A DNA stretch of 64,000 nucleotides, taken from assembly GCA_903858085.1 (NCBI GenBank), contig CAIOHJ010000308.1, positions 50,835 to 114,834 of the forward strand. Direction: 5' to 3'. The first letter of the stretch is position 1, and every line of letters begins with the position of its first letter. The DNA is from an uncultured Chloroflexota bacterium. GTDB taxonomy: Bacteria > Chloroflexota > Anaerolineae > Caldilineales > Caldilineaceae. Under the pieces are notes generated by a model. That model was not told where the DNA came from. It ran no database searches and saw only the letters and a program-made list of their open reading frames with translations. The translations under genes were made by a program, and so were the position numbers. Positions 17,333 to 29,138 of the stretch are shown one piece after another.

Positions 17333-18758
17333 CGATGTGCTGCTCGTCCCGCGGCGTTCTTCGATCCGGTCGCGCGGGGATGTTGATGTCTCGACGTGGC
17401 TGACCCGCCAGCTGCGCCTGGCCATCCCGGTGTTGAGCGCCAACATGGATACGGTGACCGAGTGGCGAATGGCCGTTTCGATGGCGCGCAGCGGTGGGCT
17501 CGGGGTGCTGCACCGCTTTATGACGGTCGAGCAGCAGGCGCGCCAGGTGGCCCGGGTCAAACGGGCCCAGGGTCTGATGGTGGAAAATCCGTACACGATC
17601 GCCGCCCAGGCGACGATCGCCCAGGCTGAGAAGCTGATGGATCAGCACGATGTCGGGGGGCTGATCGTCGTCGACGAACAGAATCGGCTGGTGGGGCTGA
17701 TCACCCGGCGGGATATTTTGTTGGCGCCGGAAGCGTTGCAGCAGGTGGCGCAGGTGATGACCCCGGCCGACCACATTGTCTCGGCGGCTCCTTCGGTCAC
17801 CTCGGCGGAGGCGCGCGCAATTTTGTACGAACACCGTCTGGAGAAATTGCCAGTAGTCGACCGCGAGGGGGCTGTCGTCGGGCTGATCACCTCGCGCGAT
17901 GTCGTGCGGGTTGAGCAGCATCTGCCGGCCAGCACCGACAGCCGGGGGCGGCTGCTGGTCGGCGCTGCGATCGGGGTGGGGAGCGCCGAGCTGGCACGTG
18001 CCGAGGCGCTGCTGGAGGCGGGGGCCGACCTGCTGGTGCTCGACATCGCGCACGGCCATGCTGACCACTGCATTGACATGGTCAAAATGGTGCGCCAGAA
18101 TTTTCCGTCCGCCCAGATCGTGGCCGGGAACGTGGCCACCGCCGAAGGGGCCCGCGACCTCGCCGAGGCTGGCGCCGACGCCATCAAGGTCGGCATCGGC
18201 CCGGGTTCGATCTGCACCACGCGCATTGTGACCGGTTTTGGCGTCCCGCAGCTGACCGCCATCCAAGATGCGGTGCAGGGGCTGCAGGAGGCTGGCCTGA
18301 CGATCCCTGTGATCGCAGATGGGGGGATCAAGACGTCGGGTGACATGGTCAAGGCGCTGGCTGCCGGGGCCAGCGTGGTCATGATCGGCGGGCTTTTTGC
18401 TGGGTGCGAGGAGGCGCCCGGCTCGCCTGTGCTGCGCGACGGCCAGAAGGTCAAGGTCGTGCGCGGCATGGCCTCGCTGGGGGCTGCCATCGGCCGCCGT
18501 GCCGCCGAAAAAACAGACGATGAGAGTGCCGAAGAACAGGAAGATTGGGACAAGGTCGTGCCAGAGGGGGTCGAGGCGGTGGTGCCCTACCGCGGCGAGG
18601 TCGCCGAGATCCTGCACCAACTGGTCGGCGGGCTGCGTTCCGGGCTCAGCTACGGCGGCGCCCATACCCTGGAAGAACTGCAGCGCACGGCAGAGTTTAT
18701 CGAGATCACCAGCGCTGGCGTGCGTGAGAGCGGCTCTCACGATGTGCGTCGGATTTGA
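17298..18758 (+). CDS. guaB: IMP dehydrogenase / GMP reductase family protein with CBS domains
   Basis: 486 residues. TIM-barrel start LTFDDVLLVPRRSSIRSRGDVD, sAnMDTVTE loop, two CBS domains (about residues 97-215: KLMDQHDVGGLIVVDEQNRLVGLITRRD and LEKLPVVDREGAVVGLITSRD), then the catalytic loop IGPGSICTTR with Cys306, and ADGGIKTSGD. IMPDH converts IMP to XMP in guanine synthesis. The flap after RGMASLGA reads AIGRRAAEKTDDESAEE and shows no Arg-Tyr pair, which IMPDH uses to hydrolyse the Cys-XMP intermediate and GMP reductase lacks. The C-terminus is IMPDH-like. Start ATG 17298 has GAGGAA upstream and overlaps the propeller gene by 35 bp. Confidence 0.85.
   Translation: MFVRQQKGLTFDDVLLVPRRSSIRSRGDVDVSTWLTRQLRLAIPVLSANMDTVTEWRMAVSMARSGGLGVLHRFMTVEQQARQVARVKRAQGLMVENPYTIAAQATIAQAEKLMDQHDVGGLIVVDEQNRLVGLITRRDILLAPEALQQVAQVMTPADHIVSAAPSVTSAEARAILYEHRLEKLPVVDREGAVVGLITSRDVVRVEQHLPASTDSRGRLLVGAAIGVGSAELARAEALLEAGADLLVLDIAHGHADHCIDMVKMVRQNFPSAQIVAGNVATAEGARDLAEAGADAIKVGIGPGSICTTRIVTGFGVPQLTAIQDAVQGLQEAGLTIPVIADGGIKTSGDMVKALAAGASVVMIGGLFAGCEEAPGSPVLRDGQKVKVVRGMASLGAAIGRRAAEKTDDESAEEQEDWDKVVPEGVEAVVPYRGEVAEILHQLVGGLRSGLSYGGAHTLEELQRTAEFIEITSAGVRESGSHDVRRI
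18723..18741 (+). other. Short hairpin at the 3' end of guaB
   Basis: cgtgagag (18723-18730), a 3-nt loop and ctctcacg (18734-18741) form a perfect 8-bp stem inside the last codons of the gene. It is probably coincidental or a weak pause site. Confidence 0.3.
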
Positions 18759-18856
18759 ACGCCGCAGGGTGTCTGGTGGACTTCTCCCCCGGGCGCTGTC
18801 GAGCAGCAGGCCGTTGGGGTCGCTGACCGGCAGCTATCAGAAAGGAAAGAGAGAGC

Positions 18857-21166
<2,310 letters not shown>

Positions 21167-21182
21167 CAGCGCCCCGGGCAGG

Positions 21183-22376
21183 TCAGCGGTCGGCGACTGC
21201 CAGCTGGGCGATGTGCTGGCCGATGCTCAGCGAGGCGGTGGCCGCCGGCGACGGCGCGTTGAGCACATGGGTCATGCGATAGCCGCTCACGATCGCAAAA
21301 TCGTCGACCAGCTGGCCGTCAGGCCCAAGTGCCTGGGCGCGCACACCGGCCCCTGCGGGCTGCAGGTGGGCAAGTTCCACAGCGGGCAGCAGCACCCGCA
21401 GCGCCCGCCAAAAGGCCGCCCGGCTGGCCGAACGGTAAAATTCCCCAAGCCCGGTCTGCCAGTAGCGGCGGGCCAGCTTCCAAAAACCGGCGTAGCCAAA
21501 GATGTCGAACAGGTCGCGGGCTGCCAGCCGAGATTTGGTGTACCCCTCCCGATGAAAGGCCAGCACTGCATTGGGCCCTGCTTCAATGGCCCCCCCAATC
21601 TTGCGGGTGAAATGCACCCCCAAAAAGGGAAAGTGGAGGTTGGGCACCGGGTAGATCAGCGCTTTGACCAGATGGCGCGCCTCCGGGGCCAGTTCGTAGT
21701 ACTCCCCTCGAAATGGAACGACGCGCACCCCAGGCTCAACCCCGCACAGGCGCGCCACCCGGTCTGCCTGCAGCCCGGCACAGGTGATCAGATGGCTGCA
21801 GGTGACTGTCTCCTCGGTGGCCGAGATCAGGGTCAGCTGCCGGGGCTGGCGGCGGACAGCAGCCAGCCGCCAGCCGGTGCGCAGCTCGCCGCCAGCCTCG
21901 CGCAGCCGACGGGCGTAGGCTGCTGCCACCTGGTTGTAGTCGACGATCCCGGTCTCGGCGATCCAGAGGCCGGCGACGCCAGCAACGTGGGGCTCGTACT
22001 CGACCAGTTGCTCGCCCGCCACCACGACGGGCGAAAGCCGGTTGGCGATGGCGCGCTCTGCCAGCAGGGCCAGCTGCCCCTGCTCTGACGCCTGCGTGGC
22101 CACGATCAGCTTGCCACACCGCTCGTGGGCAATTCCCTCCTCCGCACAAAAGGCATAGAGCGCCTCCCGGCCCGCAGTACAGAGCTGGGCCTTGAGCGAA
22201 CCTGGGCGGTAATAGACCCCAGAATGGATCACGCCGCTGTTGTGTCCTGTCTGATGGGCTGCCACCCTGGGCTCGGCCTCCAGAATTGCCAGCGAACGTA
22301 CCCCCTGCTGGAGCAGGGCCAGCCCGGTCGCCAGCCCGACAATCCCTCCCCCTACGATCGCATATTCCACATGCAT
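21183..22376 (-). CDS. lhgO: L-2-hydroxyglutarate oxidase
   Basis: 397 residues, FAD-dependent DAO-family oxidoreductase that oxidises L-2-hydroxyglutarate to 2-oxoglutarate. It has an N-terminal Rossmann dinucleotide motif (AIVGGGIVGLATGLALLQQG), the substrate/FAD-site segments HNSGVIHSGVYYRPGSLKA and CGKLIVAT, PFRGEYYEL, and NLHFPFLGVHFTRKIGG, followed by GPNAVLAFHREGY. The C-terminus has GVRAQALGPDG and VLNAPSPAATASLSIG. Start ATG 22376 has AGAGG 8 nt upstream; longer in-frame starts are upstream of the likely -10 (TATACT at 22438-22433). It is convergent with glgB and divergent from the next operon. Confidence 0.93.
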   Translation of the reverse strand: MHVEYAIVGGGIVGLATGLALLQQGVRSLAILEAEPRVAAHQTGHNSGVIHSGVYYRPGSLKAQLCTAGREALYAFCAEEGIAHERCGKLIVATQASEQGQLALLAERAIANRLSPVVVAGEQLVEYEPHVAGVAGLWIAETGIVDYNQVAAAYARRLREAGGELRTGWRLAAVRRQPRQLTLISATEETVTCSHLITCAGLQADRVARLCGVEPGVRVVPFRGEYYELAPEARHLVKALIYPVPNLHFPFLGVHFTRKIGGAIEAGPNAVLAFHREGYTKSRLAARDLFDIFGYAGFWKLARRYWQTGLGEFYRSASRAAFWRALRVLLPAVELAHLQPAGAGVRAQALGPDGQLVDDFAIVSGYRMTHVLNAPSPAATASLSIGQHIAQLAVADR

Positions 22377-22432
22377 CTGAACACCTCTTCTGGCTCTGAA
22401 TGTGAACAGTCCTTGGCTGGCCAGTATAGCAC

Positions 22433-22438
22433 ACCGCC
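22433..22438 (-). promoter_or_regulatory. -10 box for lhgO
   Basis: TATACT on the minus strand, 57 bp before the ATG. No convincing -35 was found. Confidence 0.35.
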
Positions 22439-22511
22439 CGACCGGCCGGAATCGGCGCCAGCAGCGCGGCCACAGACGGCTGTGAAGGGGGGAGCCCCTG
22501 CCCGCCGCCAA

Positions 22512-22540
22512 TTGACAGTGGCCGTCGGCTGTGGTATTCT
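22512..22540 (+). promoter_or_regulatory. Sigma70-type promoter of the LplABC-like operon
   Basis: Consensus TTGACA (22512-22517), 17-bp spacer, TATTCT (22535-22540). The predicted leader before ATG 22658 is about 110 nt. Confidence 0.6.
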
Positions 22541-22657
22541 GTGGACAAATCCTCACGGACGATCCTGCTGACGCGTGTGAACAGCTGTCGTTGGCAGTCT
22601 GTCTGTCAGCCGTATCAAAGCTGTTTTGTACCCAATCCATCCAGGAGGACCCACACG

Positions 22658-24319
<1,662 letters not shown>

Positions 24320-24321
24320 CC

Positions 24322-24353
24322 GAGGTGGGGGCTGGCACGCCAGCCCCCACCTC
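24322..24353 (+). other. Intercistronic stem-loop between binding protein and permease
   Basis: A perfect 14-bp stem, gaggtgggggctgg (24322-24335) with ccagcccccacctc (24340-24353), loop cacg. It ends 3 nt before the permease ATG. With no T tract it is more likely an mRNA-processing or stabilising element, keeping the binding protein in excess, than a full terminator. Confidence 0.75.
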
Positions 24354-24356
24354 TGG

Positions 24357-25262
24357 ATGCAGAGACCTGCCATGTTCAAGGGGACCGACCGCTTTGCCTA
24401 TTGGCTGATGGTGTTGCCGGGTCTGCTCCTGCTGCTGGCCTTCACCTTTGTTCCGCTCGCCTATTCGGCCATCGCCTTTCAGAAGTTCAACCCGGCGCTG
24501 GGGTTGCAGGGCTCTCCCTGGGTGGGGCTGGACAATCTTTTGTACATGTTTGGCCTGCGTGATGCGCGCCAGGTGTTGGCCAACACAGTCTTCATTGCGG
24601 CCATGAAGATGATCTTGGTGCTTTTCACGGCGGTCTCTTTTGCCCTGCTGCTCAACGAGGTGCGTTTTTTGGGGGTCAGGCGGGCGATCCAGACCATGGT
24701 CTACCTGCCCCATTTCCTCTCCTGGGTGATTCTGGCCGGCATTTTGCGCACGATTCTGGCGCGCGACGGGCTGGTCAACGATCTGCTGGGTTACTTTGGG
24801 GTGGCGCCGATCTATTTTCTTGGCCAGCCTGCGGTCTTTCCCTGGGTGATCATCCTGAGCGATGTCTGGAAGGAATTCGGGTTTGAGGCGATCGTCTATC
24901 TGGCCGCCCTGACCGGGATTGACCCGACCCTGTACGAGGTGGCCGAGCTGGACGGTGCCACCCGGCTGCAGAAGATGCGCTACGTTTCGTTGCCGGCCAT
25001 CGCCCCGGTCATCGTGCTGGTTGGCTGTCTGAGCATTGGCAACGTCCTCAATGCCGGCTTCGACCAGATTTTCAACTTGTACAGTCCGATTGTCTACTCG
25101 AGCGGCGACATCCTTGACACCTATGTCTACCGCATCGGGCTGATCCAGGGCCAGTACAGCCTGGGCACTGCGGTTGGGCTCTTCAAGACTGTGGTGGCGT
25201 TGGGGCTGATTGGCATCTCCTACTGGGCGGCCAGCCGCTATGCCAACTACCGAATTTTCTAG
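24357..25262 (+). CDS. Sugar ABC transporter permease (LplB/YteP type)
   Basis: 301 residues, about six transmembrane helices, first at WLMVLPGLLLLLAFTFVPLAYSAIAF. The EAA loop that contacts the ATPase is EVAELDGATRLQKMRYVSLPAI near residues 196-217. Length and order match LplB. The ATG at 24357 is used; an in-frame ATG at 24372 is equally possible, as neither has a good ribosome site. The stem-loop abuts the 5' end. It pairs with the next permease. No ATPase gene is linked, so a shared MsmX-like ATPase is expected. Confidence 0.88.
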   Translation: MQRPAMFKGTDRFAYWLMVLPGLLLLLAFTFVPLAYSAIAFQKFNPALGLQGSPWVGLDNLLYMFGLRDARQVLANTVFIAAMKMILVLFTAVSFALLLNEVRFLGVRRAIQTMVYLPHFLSWVILAGILRTILARDGLVNDLLGYFGVAPIYFLGQPAVFPWVIILSDVWKEFGFEAIVYLAALTGIDPTLYEVAELDGATRLQKMRYVSLPAIAPVIVLVGCLSIGNVLNAGFDQIFNLYSPIVYSSGDILDTYVYRIGLIQGQYSLGTAVGLFKTVVALGLIGISYWAASRYANYRIF

Positions 25263-25270
25263 GAGGCCGC

Positions 25271-26152
25271 ATGGTTGTGTCGCGTTCTTTCACCGACCGC
25301 ATGGTCGACTGGCTGATCGCCGTGCTGCTGCTGGCAGTTGGGGTGACCACGCTGCTGCCCCTTTTCAACACGCTGGCGATCTCGCTCAGCGACAAGGCGG
25401 CGGTCAGCGGCGGGCAGGTCGGCTTTTGGCCGGTGGGGTTTACGCTGAACTCCTACGACTACATCCTGCGCGACGAAAAATTCTGGCGTGCCTTTGGGGT
25501 CTCGCTGTTGCGGGTCGGGCTTGGGGGAGCACTCAATTTTGGGTTGGCGGTGCTCACCGCCTTTCCCCTCTCGCGCAGTCTGCGGGCATTTCCAGAGCGC
25601 AACCTGCTGATGTGGGTCTTTGTGTTTGGCATGATTTTGAATGTCGGGATCGTGCCCTGGTATCTGACCATCAGCAGCTATGGGCTGATTGACAGCCTCT
25701 GGGCGCTGGTGCTGCCCGGTGCAGTGCCGATCTGGAATGTGGTCATTCTGATGAATTTTTTCCGCAGCCTCCCGCGCGAGCTGGACGAGGCTGCCCGTAT
25801 CGACGGAGCCAACCCCTGGCAGTTGCTCTGGCAGATTTACCTGCCCACGTCGTTGCCGGCGCTGGCGACGATCACGTTGTTCAGCCTGGTGGGCCACTGG
25901 AACTCTTTTTTTGACGGGCTGATCCTGATGAACAACCCGGACAACTACCCGTTGCAGACCTACATCCAGCAGCTGGTGATTGCGGACCGACCTGCGCTGC
26001 ACGGTGGGCAGGCGCAGCTGCTGGCTCTGCTCTCCAACAACACCCTCAACGCTGCCAAACTCTTTGTGGCGATCCTGCCCATCCTGCTGGTCTACCCGCT
26101 GTTGCAGCGTTATTTTGTGCGCGGGATTTTGCTGGGCGCAGTCAAGGAGTGA
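25271..26152 (+). CDS. Sugar ABC transporter permease (LplC/YtcP type)
   Basis: 293 residues, six predicted transmembrane helices, with the EAA loop ELDEAARIDGANPWQLLWQIYLPTSLP near residues 174-200 and the C-terminal FVRGILLGAVKE typical of the LplC group. It starts 8 bp after the preceding stop with AGGAGG overlapping the gap. It is the last gene of the operon. A 28-bp piece of its 3' end recurs almost perfectly at 51268-51295 (27 of 28 bases). Confidence 0.9.
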   Translation: MVVSRSFTDRMVDWLIAVLLLAVGVTTLLPLFNTLAISLSDKAAVSGGQVGFWPVGFTLNSYDYILRDEKFWRAFGVSLLRVGLGGALNFGLAVLTAFPLSRSLRAFPERNLLMWVFVFGMILNVGIVPWYLTISSYGLIDSLWALVLPGAVPIWNVVILMNFFRSLPRELDEAARIDGANPWQLLWQIYLPTSLPALATITLFSLVGHWNSFFDGLILMNNPDNYPLQTYIQQLVIADRPALHGGQAQLLALLSNNTLNAAKLFVAILPILLVYPLLQRYFVRGILLGAVKE

Positions 26153-26180
26153 TTTTGCCCTTTGTTCCCCATCGCTCGCG

Positions 26181-26211
26181 CCACAGGTTTTCTTGGTGGT
26201 TTGGCCTGTGG
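26181..26211. other. Weak inverted repeat in a convergent gap
   Basis: ccacagg (26181-26187) and cctgtgg (26205-26211), 7-bp stem with a 17-nt loop. It lies in the 113-bp gap between the LplC-like gene and the M24 gene. It is the only terminator-like structure there and is weak. Confidence 0.25.
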
Positions 26212-26265
26212 TGTCGTTGTCGGGGCAAGTATAGCGGGAAAGAGCGCGGGTGCATCACGAAGGCT

Positions 26266-27432
26266 CTAACGAATGACGCGCCAGCGATGATCCCAGCCGT
26301 TACCCAAGCGCATTGCTCCGGTCTCGGTGATCAGGATGTCCTCGTTGATCCCTGTTCCCCAGGCGACCGACGGTGTAACTCTGCGTTTGGGGTGATACGA
26401 AAAGGTCATTCCAGCCTGCAGCACCCAATCCTGTGATTGCCCCCAAGGCGTCTGGGCGGCATGCCAGGGCCGTTCAATTGTATCCATGCCCTGGCCGTGA
26501 AAATCAAAAGCGACCGTTGGCTCGCCCAACTTCCAGCCATGATCGACCATCGTCGCCGCAAAGGTCTTTGCCAGCTCGCTCAAGCGAACGCCAGGTTTGG
26601 CCTGGCGGCAGATCGCAGCAAACGCGACCAGTTCGCTCTCCATCAACCTGATTTCGAGATCCGTCGGTGTACGGTATGCACAATTGACCGTGATCTCTGA
26701 CCAGTGACCACTCTCGCCGCAAATCTCCATGTGAAAACGGACAATGTCATCACAGCGCACTGGACAGTCAAGTGGCGGGTTGACGTCACCAGGCGTTTCG
26801 CCCATAAATACGAGGATGTCGCGGGCGCCGCCGGCCAGGGCAACCCTGCTTGCCTCGGCAGCCAGCTCCCGCTGTGACCTGCCAGCCTCCAACACGGCGA
26901 CAAAACGCTCCATGGCCGTTTTGGAAAGTGTCCACAAGTCGCTGATCTGGCTGATTTCGAGCGGGCTGCGCACGGCGCGCACCTGGTCGAGCAGATCGTC
27001 GGCGCTGACAAAATCAACCGCCGGCAGCGCTTCGCGCAAAATCTCGTAGTTGCCCACCGACAGAATATGGCGCAGCCCAGCAATGCCAACTTTGCCGGCA
27101 ACCAGTCCTTTGGCGTGCATCTTCTCTGCCATGCGCGGGGCCAGATAGACGTCGCCATCGCACTCGGTCACCCAGCCGCGCGCCGCAATCTTTTCGGCGA
27201 CAGCATAGCTCGACAAGACCAGAAACGGCTCGTCATCGCTGGGAATGCAGAGCAGACCGTCGTGCCCCCAGAGGTGAAAATCGGTGAAATAGCGCAGATA
27301 GCCGCGCCCCGTCCACCAATGACCTTTCCCCGCAACCAGCAGCGCATCCAGGCCTGCATCGCGCATGGCTGCACGTGTGCGCAGCAAACGCTGGTCCCGC
27401 TCGCTCAACGTCGCCTGCAGGCTCATGGTCAC
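26266..27432 (-). CDS. M24 (creatinase/aminopeptidase P fold) protein with altered metal site
   Basis: 388 residues from GTG 27432 (ATG 27426 also possible). N-terminal creatinase-like domain (LDALLVAGKGHWWTGRGYLRYFTDF), then a pita-bread domain (KTAMERFVAVLEAGRSQRELAAEA; AFDFHGQGMDTIERPW; VLQAGMTFSYHP; GINEDILITE). In metallo-aminopeptidases five ligands are Asp, Asp, His, Glu, Glu. Here the first Asp position is His234, the second is Glu246, His312 and Glu364 are kept, and the Glu after GMTF is His347. The site may bind another metal or none, as in creatinase. It is the last gene of the left arm of the hydantoinase cluster, overlapping hyuB by 4 bp. A hydrolase on a guanidino, carbamoyl or imide compound is a reasonable guess. 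Confidence 0.8.
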   Translation of the reverse strand: MTMSLQATLSERDQRLLRTRAAMRDAGLDALLVAGKGHWWTGRGYLRYFTDFHLWGHDGLLCIPSDDEPFLVLSSYAVAEKIAARGWVTECDGDVYLAPRMAEKMHAKGLVAGKVGIAGLRHILSVGNYEILREALPAVDFVSADDLLDQVRAVRSPLEISQISDLWTLSKTAMERFVAVLEAGRSQRELAAEASRVALAGGARDILVFMGETPGDVNPPLDCPVRCDDIVRFHMEICGESGHWSEITVNCAYRTPTDLEIRLMESELVAFAAICRQAKPGVRLSELAKTFAATMVDHGWKLGEPTVAFDFHGQGMDTIERPWHAAQTPWGQSQDWVLQAGMTFSYHPKRRVTPSVAWGTGINEDILITETGAMRLGNGWDHRWRVIR

Positions 27433-29138
27433 CTCGTCCTTCTCACGCAGCGGCGAATCGCATCCAGGTGCATCTCTTCTGCACGCATCTGAATGTCGAC
27501 GCCATAGGTGGCGGCCGCCTCTGCGATGCTGACATAGCCAAGCACCACATCCTCAAAGACCTGGGCCGGATCGCGCTGGCGCGGATCGCCAAAACCGCCA
27601 CCGCCAGGAACGCGCAGCACCACTTCATCCCCTGGTTTCCACTCAATCGGTCGAAACCGAGTCAGCAGTTCGCCGTTGAGCAGCACTTCGGCTGCTCGAC
27701 CAAAGCCGCCGCCAGCCAACCCGGGTGCGGGGTATCGGATCAGGTCAGGGCGGATCGTGAGCATGACCGGTTTGGCCGCAATCGAGCGCAAAACAATCTC
27801 TTGACCAGGCCCGCCGCGCCGTTCACCCGCCCCGCCTGAGTCGGTGATCATCGCCTTGCGCGTCATGATGACCGGGCACTTGCGTTCGATGATCTCGGTG
27901 GGCGTCACGGTGCTGTTGTGCGGATAGGCGGCCGGCAGCAGGCCGTCGGCCATCTTGGTGGCACCCAGGCCGCCGTGGGGCAACATATGCACCGCATAGC
28001 GCCCATAGGTTTCGTCCTCCCCGACAACGTGGAAAGGAAAGATGCCACCTGCAGCGGCGATCACTTCGTCACCCAACAGCGGGGCAAGCGCACCAAAGAT
28101 CAACGGTGGAATGTGTTTGATCACCTTGGCCCGCGCCTTGACTGGCGCTGGGAAGGTGCAGTTCACAATCGACCCCTCGGGCGCAGTGATGTGGATGGGG
28201 CGCACCAGACCATCATTGTTGGGGATGCGTGGGGCCAGCATCGCCTTGATCGGATAGACAGCGGTGGCATAGCTGATGTTAAAGGCGGCATTGATGGCCG
28301 AATGCCACTGCTGGGGCGAACTGCCGGCAAAGTCCATAGACATCTCGCCACCCCGAATTTCAATGCGTACCTTGAGCGTAAACGGCTCCAGATAGCCATC
28401 AGCCGTGATTTCGTACTCAGAGACGCCATCGGGCAATGCGCCGATGGCCGCACGCAGCGCCAGCTCGGATTTGCCCTGGATCGCCTCCGACAGGGCAACG
28501 AGATCATCCAACTCGTAGTCATCCAGAAACTCACGCAGCCGTTTGATGCCGATCTGGTGGGTGCCAACAATCGCATGCAAGTCGCCGAGCACCATGTCAG
28601 GCACCCGACAGTTGGCGGCAATAAACTCTTCGATGATCGGCGCGACCTTGCCTTCGACATAAAACTTGTTGGGCATCAGCCGCGTGCCTTCAATAAACAT
28701 ATCCGACGCTTCGAGATCGCCCAGATGGCCGCCCACATCCGAAACGTGCGCCACCGTGCCTAAAAATGCCACCAGCTTGCCCTTGTGGAAGACGGGCGAG
28801 ACCAGGTTGTAATCGGGCAAGTGGGTGCTGCCGATCCACGGGTCATTGGTGGCAAGGACATCGCCCTCTTTGAGTGTGTGGGGCGGAAATTTTTTGAGCA
28901 TGTCGCGCGTTGTGCGCGGCAACATGGTGCAAAACTGAGGCGGACTCCATTGCGCCTGCGCCAACCCGGCGCCGGCCGCGTCCATCAAGGCACAGCCAAA
29001 ATCGTGGCTCTCGCCAACAATGGTTGAAAACGAGGTGCGGATCACCGCATTGTCAATCTCATCGGCGATCGCGACCAGGCGTTGCCATTGGATTTCGAGG
29101 CTGATCGGATCCAGGGCTGCCGCTTTAGGGTGATTCAT
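27429..29138 (-). CDS. Hydantoinase/oxoprolinase B subunit (HyuB family), copy 1
   Basis: 569 residues, cytoplasmic. HyuB hallmarks: SLEIQWQRLVAIADEIDNAVIRTSFSTIVGES, GDVLATNDPWIGSTHLPD, HVSDVGGHLGDLEASDMFIEGTRLMP, NCRVPDMVLGDLHAIVGTHQIG, IRIPNND-type segment and the C-terminal PGGGGFGDPRQRDP. With a HyuA partner, these proteins hydrolyse cyclic amides (5-oxoproline, N-methylhydantoin, hydantoins) using ATP. Start ATG 29138 has GGAGG upstream and overlaps the preceding HyuB by 14 bp. It is more divergent than the other two HyuB proteins here and 26 residues longer, suggesting a different role or partner. Confidence 0.93.
   Translation of the reverse strand: MNHPKAAALDPISLEIQWQRLVAIADEIDNAVIRTSFSTIVGESHDFGCALMDAAGAGLAQAQWSPPQFCTMLPRTTRDMLKKFPPHTLKEGDVLATNDPWIGSTHLPDYNLVSPVFHKGKLVAFLGTVAHVSDVGGHLGDLEASDMFIEGTRLMPNKFYVEGKVAPIIEEFIAANCRVPDMVLGDLHAIVGTHQIGIKRLREFLDDYELDDLVALSEAIQGKSELALRAAIGALPDGVSEYEITADGYLEPFTLKVRIEIRGGEMSMDFAGSSPQQWHSAINAAFNISYATAVYPIKAMLAPRIPNNDGLVRPIHITAPEGSIVNCTFPAPVKARAKVIKHIPPLIFGALAPLLGDEVIAAAGGIFPFHVVGEDETYGRYAVHMLPHGGLGATKMADGLLPAAYPHNSTVTPTEIIERKCPVIMTRKAMITDSGGAGERRGGPGQEIVLRSIAAKPVMLTIRPDLIRYPAPGLAGGGFGRAAEVLLNGELLTRFRPIEWKPGDEVVLRVPGGGGFGDPRQRDPAQVFEDVVLGYVSIAEAAATYGVDIQMRAEEMHLDAIRRCVRRTR

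Noticed and set aside
26181..26211. Inverted repeat as a rho-independent terminator
   Set aside because: The stem is only 7 bp with a 17-nt loop and no T run, so it is listed as a weak structure only.
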